This document shows positions 1 to 7,472 of a DNA stretch of 25,876 bases, piece after piece. The position numbers were made by a program, and so were the translations under genes. Under the pieces are notes generated by a model that saw only the letters and a program-made list of their open reading frames with translations, was not told the DNA's origin and did not search any database. Location: assembly GCA_036564345.1 (NCBI GenBank), contig DATCOZ010000228.1, positions 1-25,876 of the forward strand. The letters are read 5' to 3'. Each line of letters opens with the position of its first letter. Position 1 is the first letter of the stretch. Source of the DNA: UBA6019 sp036564345. Lineage in GTDB: Bacteria > Chloroflexota > Dormibacteria > Dormibacterales > Dormibacteraceae.

Positions 1-124
1 CGAGGCTGGCCGCAAGGACCCCGTCGTGAGGGGCCCCAGGGCGAGATCAAAATCACGAACACACTCGTAGAGATCCCGAGGGACGCTGCTTCGGACGCGG
101 GTTCAACTCCCGCCGCCTCCACCA
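1..124 (+). ncRNA. ssrA: tmRNA (ssrA), 3' part only
   Basis: The first 124 bases read as the 3' end of a transfer-messenger RNA, the RNA that rescues stalled ribosomes by adding a degradation tag. The last part has a T-arm (5-bp stem GCGGG/CCCGC around a TTCAACT loop at about 98-114), then the 3' acceptor strand and an encoded CCA at 122-124. Upstream lies GC-rich pseudoknot-like sequence (GACCCCGTCGTGAGGGGCCCC region, about 17-40, given here in outline only). The mRNA-like tag-peptide frame and the 5' acceptor strand lie outside the window. A plain tRNA is unlikely because no anticodon or D-arm precedes the T-arm at normal spacing; the bases before it fit the long H2 helix of tmRNA. Confidence 0.85.
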
Positions 125-140
125 ATTTCCGTATTCGAAA

Positions 141-161
141 AAGGGTCCAGCGGATGCCCTT
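141..161 (-). terminator. Rho-independent terminator for the DDN-family gene
   Basis: An AAGGG/CCCTT stem (141-145 with 157-161) encloses an 11-nt loop. Read on the minus strand it is followed by a run of five T, the classical arrangement for ending the minus-strand gene that stops at 237. On the plus strand the T-run is lacking, so it would end tmRNA transcription less well. The stem is short, so confidence is moderate. Confidence 0.55.
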
Positions 162-236
162 CCCGTGACCCGGCTCGCCTGGCCGGAATCGACACGCTCA
201 CCTCCACACCCCTGCGCTTACCCGTGGCGCGGAGCC

Positions 237-686
237 TCAATTTGAGACAGAGCCGTCCATCCGGAATACGGGGTGATCGGCGCTCGCTTTGGCGAAGTCG
301 TCGTCGGACGCATCGGCGGCGACGGTCAGGAAGGCCCGGCCACCGCGCACTTGGCGAGCGAACTCACGCACGATCGGCACACGTTCGTCGACGGGCACCT
401 CTCTCAGCTGGACCCGCTCGCTCTGCCGACCACGCCCAACGATGCCCCATCCTGCAGCGCGAACATTCTTCACCCAGTCCGACGTCTCCCATCCGGCAAC
501 GATGTAGCGGTGACCGTCAACCTCGACCATGGCCACCGGGGTCGTCCGCAAAAGTCCAGTACCCCGTCCCGGGACCGAGAGCAGCCGCTGCGGGCCGGGG
601 CCGAACCCACGCCGAAGCAAGGGAACATTGAGCCCGTTGGCGAGCTTCAACCAGAGCGGCGGGCGGCGATCGGACCGGCCAGTCAC
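237..686 (-). CDS. DDN-family F420-dependent (deazaflavin) oxidoreductase
   Basis: This 149-aa protein belongs to the split-barrel family typified by Mycobacterium Ddn (nitroreductase/quinone reductase using reduced F420). The family signature is visible: a GRGTGLLRTTPV segment (about residues 41-52, matching the GR.SG..R..P pattern), then the strands VEVDGHRYIVAGW and a WVKNVRAAG helix. Length is typical. The start is GTG at 686; no good Shine-Dalgarno precedes it and no in-frame ATG is better placed. The C-terminus continues past the family core by about 20 acidic residues. It stands alone between tmRNA and a small ORF on the same strand. Substrate is not predictable; these enzymes reduce quinones, nitro compounds or enones. 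If F420 is really the cofactor, the organism must make it, which the LLM enzyme at 7687-8514 also suggests. Confidence 0.85.
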   Translation of the reverse strand: MTGRSDRRPPLWLKLANGLNVPLLRRGFGPGPQRLLSVPGRGTGLLRTTPVAMVEVDGHRYIVAGWETSDWVKNVRAAGWGIVGRGRQSERVQLREVPVDERVPIVREFARQVRGGRAFLTVAADASDDDFAKASADHPVFRMDGSVSN

Positions 687-810
687 ACCATCAAGCTCAC
701 AAAGGGGTCACTTTAGAAGCAGCGGGCGCGCCTTCGAAGCCGCCACCGAGCTGGTGGTCGGAGCGGGAACCAAGTAGCCGCGGCGCCGGTTTAGCTGGAC
801 GGCGTAGAGA

Positions 811-1023
811 TCAGGCGTCGCCTGATTCTGATCGGCCGTTGCGTTCGCCCTTCTTCTGGGGTGCGGCGATGTGCTGCTCCCGGCGGGCTGAGGTGGGGGT
901 CGACTGGCTGCGGTTGCGCGAAAGCAGCAGCTGCTCGGCGTCCAGGCTGGCAAGCGCGGCTGCCGTCCGGTTGAGCCGCTCGCGAGAGCGGCGTATCGCC
1001 TTACCTTGCTCGATCAAGCCCAT
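811..1023 (-). CDS. Small charged protein, unknown function
   Basis: A 70-aa frame (MGLIEQGKAIRRSRER... ending ...SESGDA) that I do not recognise. It is rich in Arg, Ser, Gln and Glu. An N-terminal stretch up to about residue 36 is likely an amphipathic helix (leucines at roughly helical spacing); the rest looks disordered. No signal peptide, membrane segment or cysteine is present. Third-position GC is high, as in its neighbours, which favours coding. A near-consensus promoter lies about 35-65 bases upstream on the same strand. I chose ATG 1023 because it lies about 30 nt downstream of the predicted transcription start; a longer frame from 1068 would start upstream of that point. A weak GAGACAGG could serve as ribosome site. 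The stretch 687-810 between this gene and the next holds nothing I can identify. Confidence 0.5.
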   Translation of the reverse strand: MGLIEQGKAIRRSRERLNRTAAALASLDAEQLLLSRNRSQSTPTSARREQHIAAPQKKGERNGRSESGDA

Positions 1024-1059
1024 GGTTGCCTGTCTCTTAACTGGCGCGGATAGGAGAAG

Positions 1060-1088
1060 ATAGTACATCGTTAGTATAAACGCAGCAA
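1060..1088 (-). promoter_or_regulatory. Sigma-70-type promoter for the small ORF
   Basis: On the minus strand TTGCTG (1083-1088) and TACTAT (1060-1065) are separated by exactly 17 bp, a near-consensus vegetative promoter. The spacer contains a second -10-like TATACT. The region is unusually AT-rich for this genome. Predicted transcription would begin near 1053, leaving a leader of about 30 nt before ATG 1023. Confidence 0.55.
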
Positions 1089-1114
1089 AAGGGCACCGGC
1101 GGTCCGGAGTTGCC

Positions 1115-1148
1115 TATCATGCCCGCGATGGCGCGGCGCGGCGTTTGA
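1115..1148 (+). other. Leaderless-type promoter and 6-codon leader frame before the AlkZ-like gene
   Basis: TATCAT (1115-1120) is followed 7 nt later by ATG 1128, the same arrangement seen before many genes in this window. That ATG opens only a six-codon frame (MARRGV, stop TGA 1146-1148), and its stop overlaps the TTG 1145 start of the glycosylase gene. Either this is a translated mini-leader coupled to the main gene, or a one-base under-call in the T-run at 1144-1146 has split the true N-terminus; one added T would join the frames. Confidence 0.4.
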
Positions 1149-2269
1149 ACGGTTCTCGGGCGCAGGCCGGCCTTCGCGACCTCAACCGCTGGACGCTCGC
1201 GCGGCAGCTGCTTTTGGAACGCGCCGAGCTCGATCCGGTTGCCGCGATCGAGCGGCTTGGCGCGCTCCAGGCGCAGTGGCCGCGCTCGCCCTACGTGGCC
1301 CTCTGGTCGCGCCTGCGGGACTTCCAGGCCGGGGACCTGGAGACAGCGCTTTTGGAAGGCCGCGTCGTCAAGTCGACGCTCATGCGGGTCACCCTGCACC
1401 TGGTCTCGGCCCGCGATTTCCACCTCTTCCGCTCCGCCGTCGACACGGCAGGCCAGAGCGGCTGGGGATCGGCGCTGGTCGACGCCGGCGATCGGCTGGG
1501 GGCGACCCGTGCCGAGCTGGTCGCCCGGGCGAGCGAGCGTCCGCTGTCGCGCACAGAGGCCCTCCGCATCATCGAGGCCCTCGTGCCCGGGGTAGAGGAC
1601 CTCCAGCGGCGGCGCCTCTGGTACCTCCTGAAGGCGGCACACCTCGTCAACGATCCCCGGCGAGCCCTCTTCCGGAGCGGCCCCGCAAGCGATCACGTCC
1701 TCGCGCCGGTGCTCCCCGACGTCTCCCGCGAGGAGGCCGTCACCCACCTGGTCCGGTCCCATCTCGCGGCCTTCGGGCCGGCCAGCCGTGCCGACACGGC
1801 GGACTGGTCGGGCCAGACCGTCGGCTCGCTCCTGCCCGGCTATGCGGCGCTTGCCGGCGAGCTGGTCGAGTTCGCAGGCCCCAACGGCGAGAACCTGTTC
1901 GACTTGCGGGACGCGCCGCGGCCGCCGGCCGACGTGGCCGCGCCGATGCGCTTCCTCGCCAAATGGGACAGCCTCCTGCTCGGGCACAAGCGGCGGACCC
2001 GGGTCATCAGCGACGATCACCGCAAAGTGGTCATCGGAAAGAACGGCGACGTGACCGAGTCCTTCCTGGTCGACGGTTTCGTCGCCGGAACGTGGAGCGC
2101 CTCCCACAACCGAGGCGTTGCGACCTTGACCCTCACACCCTTCGGCGCGATCGCGAAGCCGACCGCGGCGGCGCTGGAGGAGGAGGGTGAGCGCCTGCTC
2201 GGATTCCTCGCGCCGGAGGCGAAGGCGGTGTCGATCGAAGGCCTTCGCTCGCAAGCTGGGCACAATTAG
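1145..2269 (+). CDS. AlkZ-like winged-helix DNA glycosylase (HTH_42 superfamily)
   Basis: The 374-aa product matches the HTH_42/AlkZ-like family of tandem winged-helix proteins, whose studied members (Streptomyces AlkZ, E. coli YcaQ/AlkX) remove alkylated bases or unhook interstrand crosslinks. The N-terminal opening (RDLNRWTLARQLLLER) and the helix LGALQAQWPRSPY carry the family's catalytic Q-x-Q motif at Q42-A-Q44. Later family landmarks are visible: STLMRVTLHLVSARD, the FGPAS..D..DWSG segment and FLAKWDSLLLGH. Length is typical. The start is TTG 1145, overlapping the stop of a six-codon frame; no upstream in-frame start exists within 60 nt. ftsH follows 5 nt after its stop, so the two may be co-transcribed. 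Which lesion it acts on is unknown. Many paralogues in this family are of unproven activity, so the enzyme assignment rests on fold and the Q-x-Q motif. Confidence 0.85.
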   Translation: MNGSRAQAGLRDLNRWTLARQLLLERAELDPVAAIERLGALQAQWPRSPYVALWSRLRDFQAGDLETALLEGRVVKSTLMRVTLHLVSARDFHLFRSAVDTAGQSGWGSALVDAGDRLGATRAELVARASERPLSRTEALRIIEALVPGVEDLQRRRLWYLLKAAHLVNDPRRALFRSGPASDHVLAPVLPDVSREEAVTHLVRSHLAAFGPASRADTADWSGQTVGSLLPGYAALAGELVEFAGPNGENLFDLRDAPRPPADVAAPMRFLAKWDSLLLGHKRRTRVISDDHRKVVIGKNGDVTESFLVDGFVAGTWSASHNRGVATLTLTPFGAIAKPTAAALEEEGERLLGFLAPEAKAVSIEGLRSQAGHN

Positions 2270-2274
2270 CCGAA

Positions 2275-4218
2275 ATGGCAGCCAAGCAGCCTCCCCCGCC
2301 GCCCCCACCGGGCTCGAGCCGAAGCGGCACCGGTAGGAATCCAAAGCCGCCGGTTTCACCCTTCGCGCAGTTCCGGAGCGTCCGCTTCTGGGTGACGCTC
2401 GGGATCGTGCTGGCCGCGAACATCCTGATCAGCAACTTCCTTTTCCAGCCTTCGCAGCCGAAGTCGGTGACGATCGCCTACAGCGCGTTCATCCAGCAGG
2501 TCACCGACAACAACGTGGTCAGCATCACCAGCGTCGGTACCACTATCACGGGGACGAGCAAGCAGGCGGTCAAGGACGTCAACGGCAAGGACACCGCCAC
2601 CCGCTTCACCACGGAGATCCCGGTCTACGCGGGGACCACTCTCGAGCCCCTGCTCGAGCAGCACAACGTCACCCAGCTCGCGAAGCCGATCACGGACCAG
2701 ACCCCGCTCTGGCAGACGCTCCTTTTCAGCTTCGGACCGACGGTCCTCTTCCTCGGCCTCTTCCTCTACATCAGCCGCCGCATGGCCGGCGCGGGCTCCG
2801 CCGGCGGCATCCTCGGTCAGTTCGGGCAGAGCCGCGCCAAGCTTTACGACGCGGAGAGCCCGCCGACCACCTTCGCCGACGTCGCCGGCATCGACGAGGT
2901 GAAGGCCGAGCTGCTCGAGATCGTCGACTTCCTCCGCGAGCCGCAGAAATACGAGCGGCTGGGCGGGACGGTACCCAAGGGGGTGCTCCTGGTCGGTCCG
3001 CCGGGGACCGGCAAGACCCTGCTGGCGCGGGCGGTCGCGGGTGAGGCGAAGGTGCCCTTCTTCAGTCAGTCCGCCTCCGAGTTCGTCGAGGCCATCGTCG
3101 GCGTCGGAGCCGCGCGCGTCCGCGATCTCTTCAACAAGGCACGTGCCGCGGCGCCCGCGATCATCTTCATCGACGAGCTCGATGCGATCGGCCGCAGCCG
3201 CGGCGCGGCGATCAGGCTCGGCGGCAACGACGAGCAGGAGCAGACGCTGAACCAGATCCTCACCGAGATGGACGGCTTCAGCTCGCGCGAGGGCGTGATC
3301 GTGATCGCGGCCACCAACCGCGCCGACGTCCTCGACCAGGCCCTCCTCCGCCCCGGCCGCTTCGACCGGCGTGTCATGGTGCAGCCGCCCGACCGGCGGG
3401 GCCGCGCCGCGATCCTCAAGATCCACACCCGCCACGTGCCGCTGGGGCCCGACGTGGACCTCGACGAGCTGGCGGCGCAGACCCCGGGCCTGGTCGGGGC
3501 CGACCTGCGCAACCTCGTCAACGAGGCCGCCCTCTACGCGGCACGGAGGGGGTCGTCGGTGGTGACCATGTCCGACTTCACGGAGTCGATCGAGAAGACG
3601 CTGCTGGGCCCGGAGCGGAACATCCTGCTGACCACCCTCGACCGGGAGCGGATCGCCTACCACGAGTCGGGCCACGCCCTCCTCGGGCTGCTGGTGCCGG
3701 GCGCCGACCCGGTTCGCAAGGTGACCATCATCCCCCGCGGCATGGCCCTCGGCGTGACCGTCCAGAGCCCGATCGACGACCGCTTCAACTACGGCGAGGA
3801 CTACCTCCGGGCCCGGATCGTCGGCGCCCTCGGCGGCCGCGCCGCGGAGAGCCTTGTCTACGGGGTGGTCACGACGGGGGCCGAGAACGACCTCCAGCAG
3901 GTGACCCGGATCGCCCACGAGATGGTCGTCCGTTGGGGCATGAGCCCCATCGTCGGGCCGCTCAACTACGCCGGTGAGGATGGGAGCGCCTTCCAGAAGC
4001 CGTACAGCGAGGCGACCGCCAAGCAGATCGACGACGAGGTCAAGCGGATCGCCGACGAGTGCTTCGAGCAGGCATGCCGGCTGCTCAAGGAGCATCGCGA
4101 CAAGCTGGATGAGCTGGCCCGGGCGCTGATCCAGCACGACTCACTGGACGAGAAGGAGATCCTCGCCGTGACCGGGCTCACCCCGCCGTCAAAGCCGCCG
4201 CTTGTCACCTCCGCCTGA
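2275..4218 (+). CDS. ftsH: ATP-dependent zinc metalloprotease FtsH
   Basis: A 647-aa membrane-anchored AAA+ protease that extracts and degrades membrane and unstable cytosolic proteins as a hexamer. In order: a proline-rich cytosolic N-tail, TM1 (about 38-57), a periplasmic-type domain, TM2 (about 149-165), Walker A GPPGTGKT (241-248), Walker B IIFIDELDAIG, SRH with RPGRFDRR, then the protease domain with HESGH (H463, E464, H467) and a third zinc ligand D539 in TTGAENDLQ. All catalytic parts are intact. One oddity is the pore loop: family members usually read E-M-F-V-G-V-G-A, while this one has A273-I274-V-G, so the substrate-gripping Phe is Ile. It may be a second, specialised FtsH. A -10-like CACAAT lies 8 nt before ATG 2275, inside the end of the preceding gene, so it could have its own leaderless transcript. 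NudC follows at once. Confidence 0.97.
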   Translation: MAAKQPPPPPPPGSSRSGTGRNPKPPVSPFAQFRSVRFWVTLGIVLAANILISNFLFQPSQPKSVTIAYSAFIQQVTDNNVVSITSVGTTITGTSKQAVKDVNGKDTATRFTTEIPVYAGTTLEPLLEQHNVTQLAKPITDQTPLWQTLLFSFGPTVLFLGLFLYISRRMAGAGSAGGILGQFGQSRAKLYDAESPPTTFADVAGIDEVKAELLEIVDFLREPQKYERLGGTVPKGVLLVGPPGTGKTLLARAVAGEAKVPFFSQSASEFVEAIVGVGAARVRDLFNKARAAAPAIIFIDELDAIGRSRGAAIRLGGNDEQEQTLNQILTEMDGFSSREGVIVIAATNRADVLDQALLRPGRFDRRVMVQPPDRRGRAAILKIHTRHVPLGPDVDLDELAAQTPGLVGADLRNLVNEAALYAARRGSSVVTMSDFTESIEKTLLGPERNILLTTLDRERIAYHESGHALLGLLVPGADPVRKVTIIPRGMALGVTVQSPIDDRFNYGEDYLRARIVGALGGRAAESLVYGVVTTGAENDLQQVTRIAHEMVVRWGMSPIVGPLNYAGEDGSAFQKPYSEATAKQIDDEVKRIADECFEQACRLLKEHRDKLDELARALIQHDSLDEKEILAVTGLTPPSKPPLVTSA

Positions 4219-4228
4219 GCGAGGCGAG

Positions 4229-5068
4229 ATGGGCTTCCTGGCCGAGATCGACCTCCAGGCGGAGCCGGCCGATTCGGCGCTCGTTTTCGCCTTCCACGAG
4301 GGCCGGCTGCTGGTCCGCCGGCACGAGGACCGGGCGGCGCCGGTCGCCTACGGCGATGTGGCCGCCGCCCTCGAGGGTGCCATCGCCCGGATCTACCTGG
4401 GCCGGCTCGACGGCCGGCCCTGCTTCGCGATACCCCTGGCGACCGAGCCGGAGGTGCCTCCCGGATACGCCTTCCTGGGTCTGCGGGAGCTCTTCGGCCA
4501 GCTGGAGGAGCCCGTCCACGGCGTCGCCGGTCGCGCTTTCCAGATCGCCGAGTGGTACCTGAGCCACGCCTTCTGCGGCCGCTGCGGCAGCCAGACCGAG
4601 CTTGCCGCGGGGGAGCGGGCGCGGGGCTGCCCGAGCTGCGGGGCGACCTACTTTCCCCGCATCAACCCCGCCGTGATAATGCTGGTCGAGCGCGAGGGCC
4701 GGATGCTGCTGGCCCGCAACAAGCTCTTCCGGGGGCCCTGGTACAGCTGCCTGGCCGGGTTCGTCGAGCCGGGCGAGTCACTCGAGGAGGCGGTCGCCCG
4801 CGAGGTGCTCGAGGAGGTCGGCGTCGAGGTCGAGGGGATCACCTACTCGGCCAGCCAACCGTGGCCGTTTCCGAGCCAGCTGATGATCGGCTTCTACGCC
4901 CGCCACCGATCCGGTGAGATCAAGGTCCAGGACTCCGAGATACTCGACGCCGGCTGGTTCAGTCCCGGCGAGCTGCCCCAGATGCCGGGCCGCTTCAGCC
5001 TCGCCCGCCAGCTCATCGACGGTTTCCTCGAGGGCTCTCAGCTGCGCGTGCGCAAGGACTCCACGTAG
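4229..5068 (+). CDS. nudC: NAD(H) pyrophosphatase, NudC type (Nudix)
   Basis: A 279-aa Nudix hydrolase that splits NADH/NAD+ into NMN(H) and AMP and in some species removes NAD caps from RNA. Domains in order: an N-terminal NudC-like domain, a zinc ribbon (C116, C119, C134, C137), the linker YFPRINPAVI, the Nudix box beginning at G177 (GFVEPGE...REVLEEVG), and the NudC-specific SQPWPFPSQ at 209-217. That last motif separates NudC from other Nudix enzymes. I chose ATG 4229, preceded by a GAGCGAGG purine stretch, over an upstream TTG at 4202 that would overlap ftsH. It lies 10 nt after ftsH and is probably in the same transcript. Its 3' end overlaps by 31 bp that of the convergent enoyl-CoA hydratase gene. 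Confidence 0.93.
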   Translation: MGFLAEIDLQAEPADSALVFAFHEGRLLVRRHEDRAAPVAYGDVAAALEGAIARIYLGRLDGRPCFAIPLATEPEVPPGYAFLGLRELFGQLEEPVHGVAGRAFQIAEWYLSHAFCGRCGSQTELAAGERARGCPSCGATYFPRINPAVIMLVEREGRMLLARNKLFRGPWYSCLAGFVEPGESLEEAVAREVLEEVGVEVEGITYSASQPWPFPSQLMIGFYARHRSGEIKVQDSEILDAGWFSPGELPQMPGRFSLARQLIDGFLEGSQLRVRKDST

Positions 5069-5796
5069 GCGGCGATCGAGCGCAGCGCCGCCTCTGACTT
5101 CCAGGCCGCGTCGACCTCGGCGTCGAAGTGGCCGGAGCGACTCTCCAGCGCATCCCAGAAGGGCGCCCGGAGCTCGCGCTTGACGAGCTCGAAGCTGGGC
5201 GCGGGTATCGCCGCCAGCGCCGTCGCGACCTGCACCGCCCGGGCGACGACGACCTCCGGCTCTGCCAGCTCGTCGACCAGGCCGAGCTCCACGGCGCGCT
5301 CGCCCGGCATCGTCTCGGCGAGGTTCACCAGCCGGCTGAGCGCCGCGCCGCCGGTCGCCAGGCGGACGATCTCGATCGCGTCGACGGGAAAGGGGACACC
5401 GACCAGCAGCTCGGTCAGCCCGATCCGTCCGGTGCCGCTCGTCATGACGCGGTGGTCGGCCGTCTCGACCAGGATGCAGCCGCCCGCGATCGCGTGCCCG
5501 TTGACGGCGGCGACCAGTGGCCGTGGGAACGCCATCAGCGCGTTGAAGGTCTTGCGCAGGGCGGGCAGGAAGCGGTCCAGGTAGGCGCGACCGCCGTCGA
5601 CGACCCGGAACAGGTCCACGCCCGCCGAGAAGATGGTGCCGGTCCCGGTGAGGACGACCGCCGGCGCTTCCCGCAGCCGGTGGAGGTGGTCGGAAAGCGC
5701 CGCCAGCAGCTCCAGGTCGATCGCGTTCGCCTTTCCGTGCGTCATCCGGAGCACCGTCACGGGCCCCGCTCTCTCGGAATTGATGGAGGCCGTCAT
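5038..5796 (-). CDS. Enoyl-CoA hydratase/isomerase family protein
   Basis: A 252-aa crotonase-fold protein. The CoA-binding and oxyanion-hole segments are visible: GTIFSAGVDL near residue 52 and NGHAIAGGCILVETADHRVM near 98-117, followed by GLTELLVGVPFP where hydratases often carry the catalytic glutamates. Length is typical for a single-domain member. It could be a hydratase, an isomerase or another crotonase activity; the sequence does not fix the substrate. ATG 5796 is chosen over an upstream frame at 5859 because the latter runs into the divergent MFS gene and reads as Arg/Pro-rich shadow. A TATCGT hexamer lies 10 nt upstream and no Shine-Dalgarno is visible, so the mRNA leader is likely very short. 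The gene is convergent with and overlaps nudC by 31 bp. Confidence 0.92.
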   Translation of the reverse strand: MTASINSERAGPVTVLRMTHGKANAIDLELLAALSDHLHRLREAPAVVLTGTGTIFSAGVDLFRVVDGGRAYLDRFLPALRKTFNALMAFPRPLVAAVNGHAIAGGCILVETADHRVMTSGTGRIGLTELLVGVPFPVDAIEIVRLATGGAALSRLVNLAETMPGERAVELGLVDELAEPEVVVARAVQVATALAAIPAPSFELVKRELRAPFWDALESRSGHFDAEVDAAWKSEAALRSIAAYVESLRTRS

Positions 5797-5806
5797 CTGT
5801 TTGGAA

Positions 5807-5816
5807 ACGATACGGT
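5807..5816. promoter_or_regulatory. Overlapping divergent -10 elements (enoyl-CoA hydratase / MFS)
   Basis: Only 26 bp separate two divergent start codons. On the minus strand TATCGT (5807-5812) precedes ATG 5796 by 10 nt; on the plus strand TACGGT (5811-5816) precedes GTG 5823 by 6 nt. The hexamers share two bases, so polymerase binding for one gene should exclude the other. Confidence 0.45.
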
Positions 5817-5822
5817 GGAACG

Positions 5823-7472
5823 GTGAGCCAGGCCTCGGACGTCGAGCGCGCCGAGCCACTGGTGGAGTCGCCCGTCCCGCCGGCCCACCCTGGCCACAGC
5901 CGCCGCTACATCTTCACCGCGGCGGGGGTGGTCGCACTCGGGTCCGCCGCCTCGATCCTCTCCAGCACCGTCGTCAACGTCGCGGTGCCCGACCTGCAGG
6001 CCACCTTCCACGCCGGCCTGACCGACGTCCAGTGGATCCTGACCGCCTACCTGCTGGGGCTTTCCACGGTCATCCCGATCAGCGGCTACGTGTCCGACCG
6101 GTTCGGCACCAAGCGCGTCTACCTGGTCACGCTGGTCGCCTTCACGATCGCCTCGGGCCTCTGCGGGCTGGCCTGGAACCTGCAGTCGGAGATCGCCTTC
6201 CGGGTGATCCAGGGACTCGCAGGCGGCATGGTGATGCCGGTCGGGATGACGATCATCATGCGGATGGCGGCGCCCGACGAGCGCGGTCGCCTGATGTCGA
6301 TCCTCGGCGTGCCTCTCATGCTGGCACCGGCTCTCGGCCCCACCGTCGGCGGCTGGCTGATCCAGGTCTTCGACTGGCGCTGGGTGTTCTGGGTGAACCT
6401 GCCCGCCGGCATCCTCGCCCTCGTCCTTGGCTTCTTCTTCCTGGAGGCGGGCCGGATGCCCTGGGTCGAGCGGAAGGTGGACGTGGTCGGGCTCTTCCTC
6501 GCCACCCCGGGGGTCGCCCTTGTCATCTACGGCCTCACCCAGGCCGCCGTCTACGGCTGGTCCTCCTGGGAGGCCCTACTGCCTCTCGCCGGCGGCGTGC
6601 TTCTGGTTGTCGGGTTCGTCAGCTGGGAGCTGCGGCAGGAACACCCGCTGCTTGACATGAAGGTGTTCCGTGACGCCGGCTTCGCGGCCTCGATGGTGGT
6701 CGGCGTGATCTTCGCCAGCGCCCTTTTCGGGGCGGTCTTCCTGATCCCTGTCTTCATGCAGGAGGTGCAGGGCAAGGACACCCTCCAGGCCGGCCTCCTG
6801 CTGGCGCCGCAAGGTCTGGCCGCCGCAGCGGCGATGACGATCTCGGGCACGCTGAGCGATCGCTTCGGCGCCCGTCCCATCGTCTTCTCCGGCATCCTGG
6901 TGCTGGTGGCCGCCACCCTCCTCCTCGTCAGGGTGACGCCGGCCACCGACAACTGGAGCTGGATCCTGATCACCTCCGCCCGCGGGATCGGCATGGGCTT
7001 CGCGATGATGCCCAACTTCGCGGCGGCCTACGTGACACTTCCCCAGGCGGCGATCGCGCGGGCGACCGCGCTGAGCAACACCTTGCAGCGCGTCTCGTCA
7101 TCCTTCGGGATCGCCGTGCTGGCAACCATCGTCGAAGGCAGGATCGCGGCGCATCTGCCCACCCACCAGGCGATCGGCGCCGGCGCTCACCTCTCCCAGG
7201 CGGCACTGGCCGCCGCCGCCCGGGCCGCCGCGGCCAAGGGCTTCGACGACACCTTCTGGGTGGCGGCCGGGATCGCCGGCCTGGCGCTGCCCGCCTCCCT
7301 GCTGCTGCGCCGCCCGATACCGGAGGGGGAGAGGGTGACTGCCGAGCGGGGCGGGGACGCGGTGCGCCACCCGGACCTCTCGCCCCGGTTGCGGGCAGCC
7401 TTCCTGGTCTTGCTCGTCGCATCGCTGGCCTTCCTGGCCTTCACGATCGCGAAGACGGTTAACGCTTTCTAG
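5823..7472 (+). CDS. MFS exporter, DHA2 family (EmrB/QacA type, 14 TM)
   Basis: A 549-aa drug:proton antiporter-type permease of the cytoplasmic membrane. About 14 hydrophobic segments follow a short cytosolic N-tail. Motif A GYVSDRFGTKR is at 88-98 and the antiporter motif C LAPALGPTVGG at 167-177; both mark the DHA2 group. The hydrophilic centre and the final isolated helix near the C-terminus (FLVLLVASLAFLAFTIAKTV) are also typical. The substrate cannot be read from sequence; no TetR/MarR regulator or membrane-fusion partner is adjacent. GTG 5823 sits 6 nt after TACGGT, fitting a leaderless transcript. The TAG stop (7470-7472) lies inside the outer arm of the palindromic element that follows. 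Confidence 0.95.
   Translation: MSQASDVERAEPLVESPVPPAHPGHSRRYIFTAAGVVALGSAASILSSTVVNVAVPDLQATFHAGLTDVQWILTAYLLGLSTVIPISGYVSDRFGTKRVYLVTLVAFTIASGLCGLAWNLQSEIAFRVIQGLAGGMVMPVGMTIIMRMAAPDERGRLMSILGVPLMLAPALGPTVGGWLIQVFDWRWVFWVNLPAGILALVLGFFFLEAGRMPWVERKVDVVGLFLATPGVALVIYGLTQAAVYGWSSWEALLPLAGGVLLVVGFVSWELRQEHPLLDMKVFRDAGFAASMVVGVIFASALFGAVFLIPVFMQEVQGKDTLQAGLLLAPQGLAAAAAMTISGTLSDRFGARPIVFSGILVLVAATLLLVRVTPATDNWSWILITSARGIGMGFAMMPNFAAAYVTLPQAAIARATALSNTLQRVSSSFGIAVLATIVEGRIAAHLPTHQAIGAGAHLSQAALAAAARAAAAKGFDDTFWVAAGIAGLALPASLLLRRPIPEGERVTAERGGDAVRHPDLSPRLRAAFLVLLVASLAFLAFTIAKTVNAF

Noticed and set aside
1037..4137. Long minus-strand open frames (1037-2359 and 2356-4137) opposite the AlkZ-like and ftsH genes
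   Set aside because: They are Arg/Gly/Asp/Val-rich without any recognisable domain and lie wholly antisense to well-supported genes; this is the usual effect of high third-position GC.
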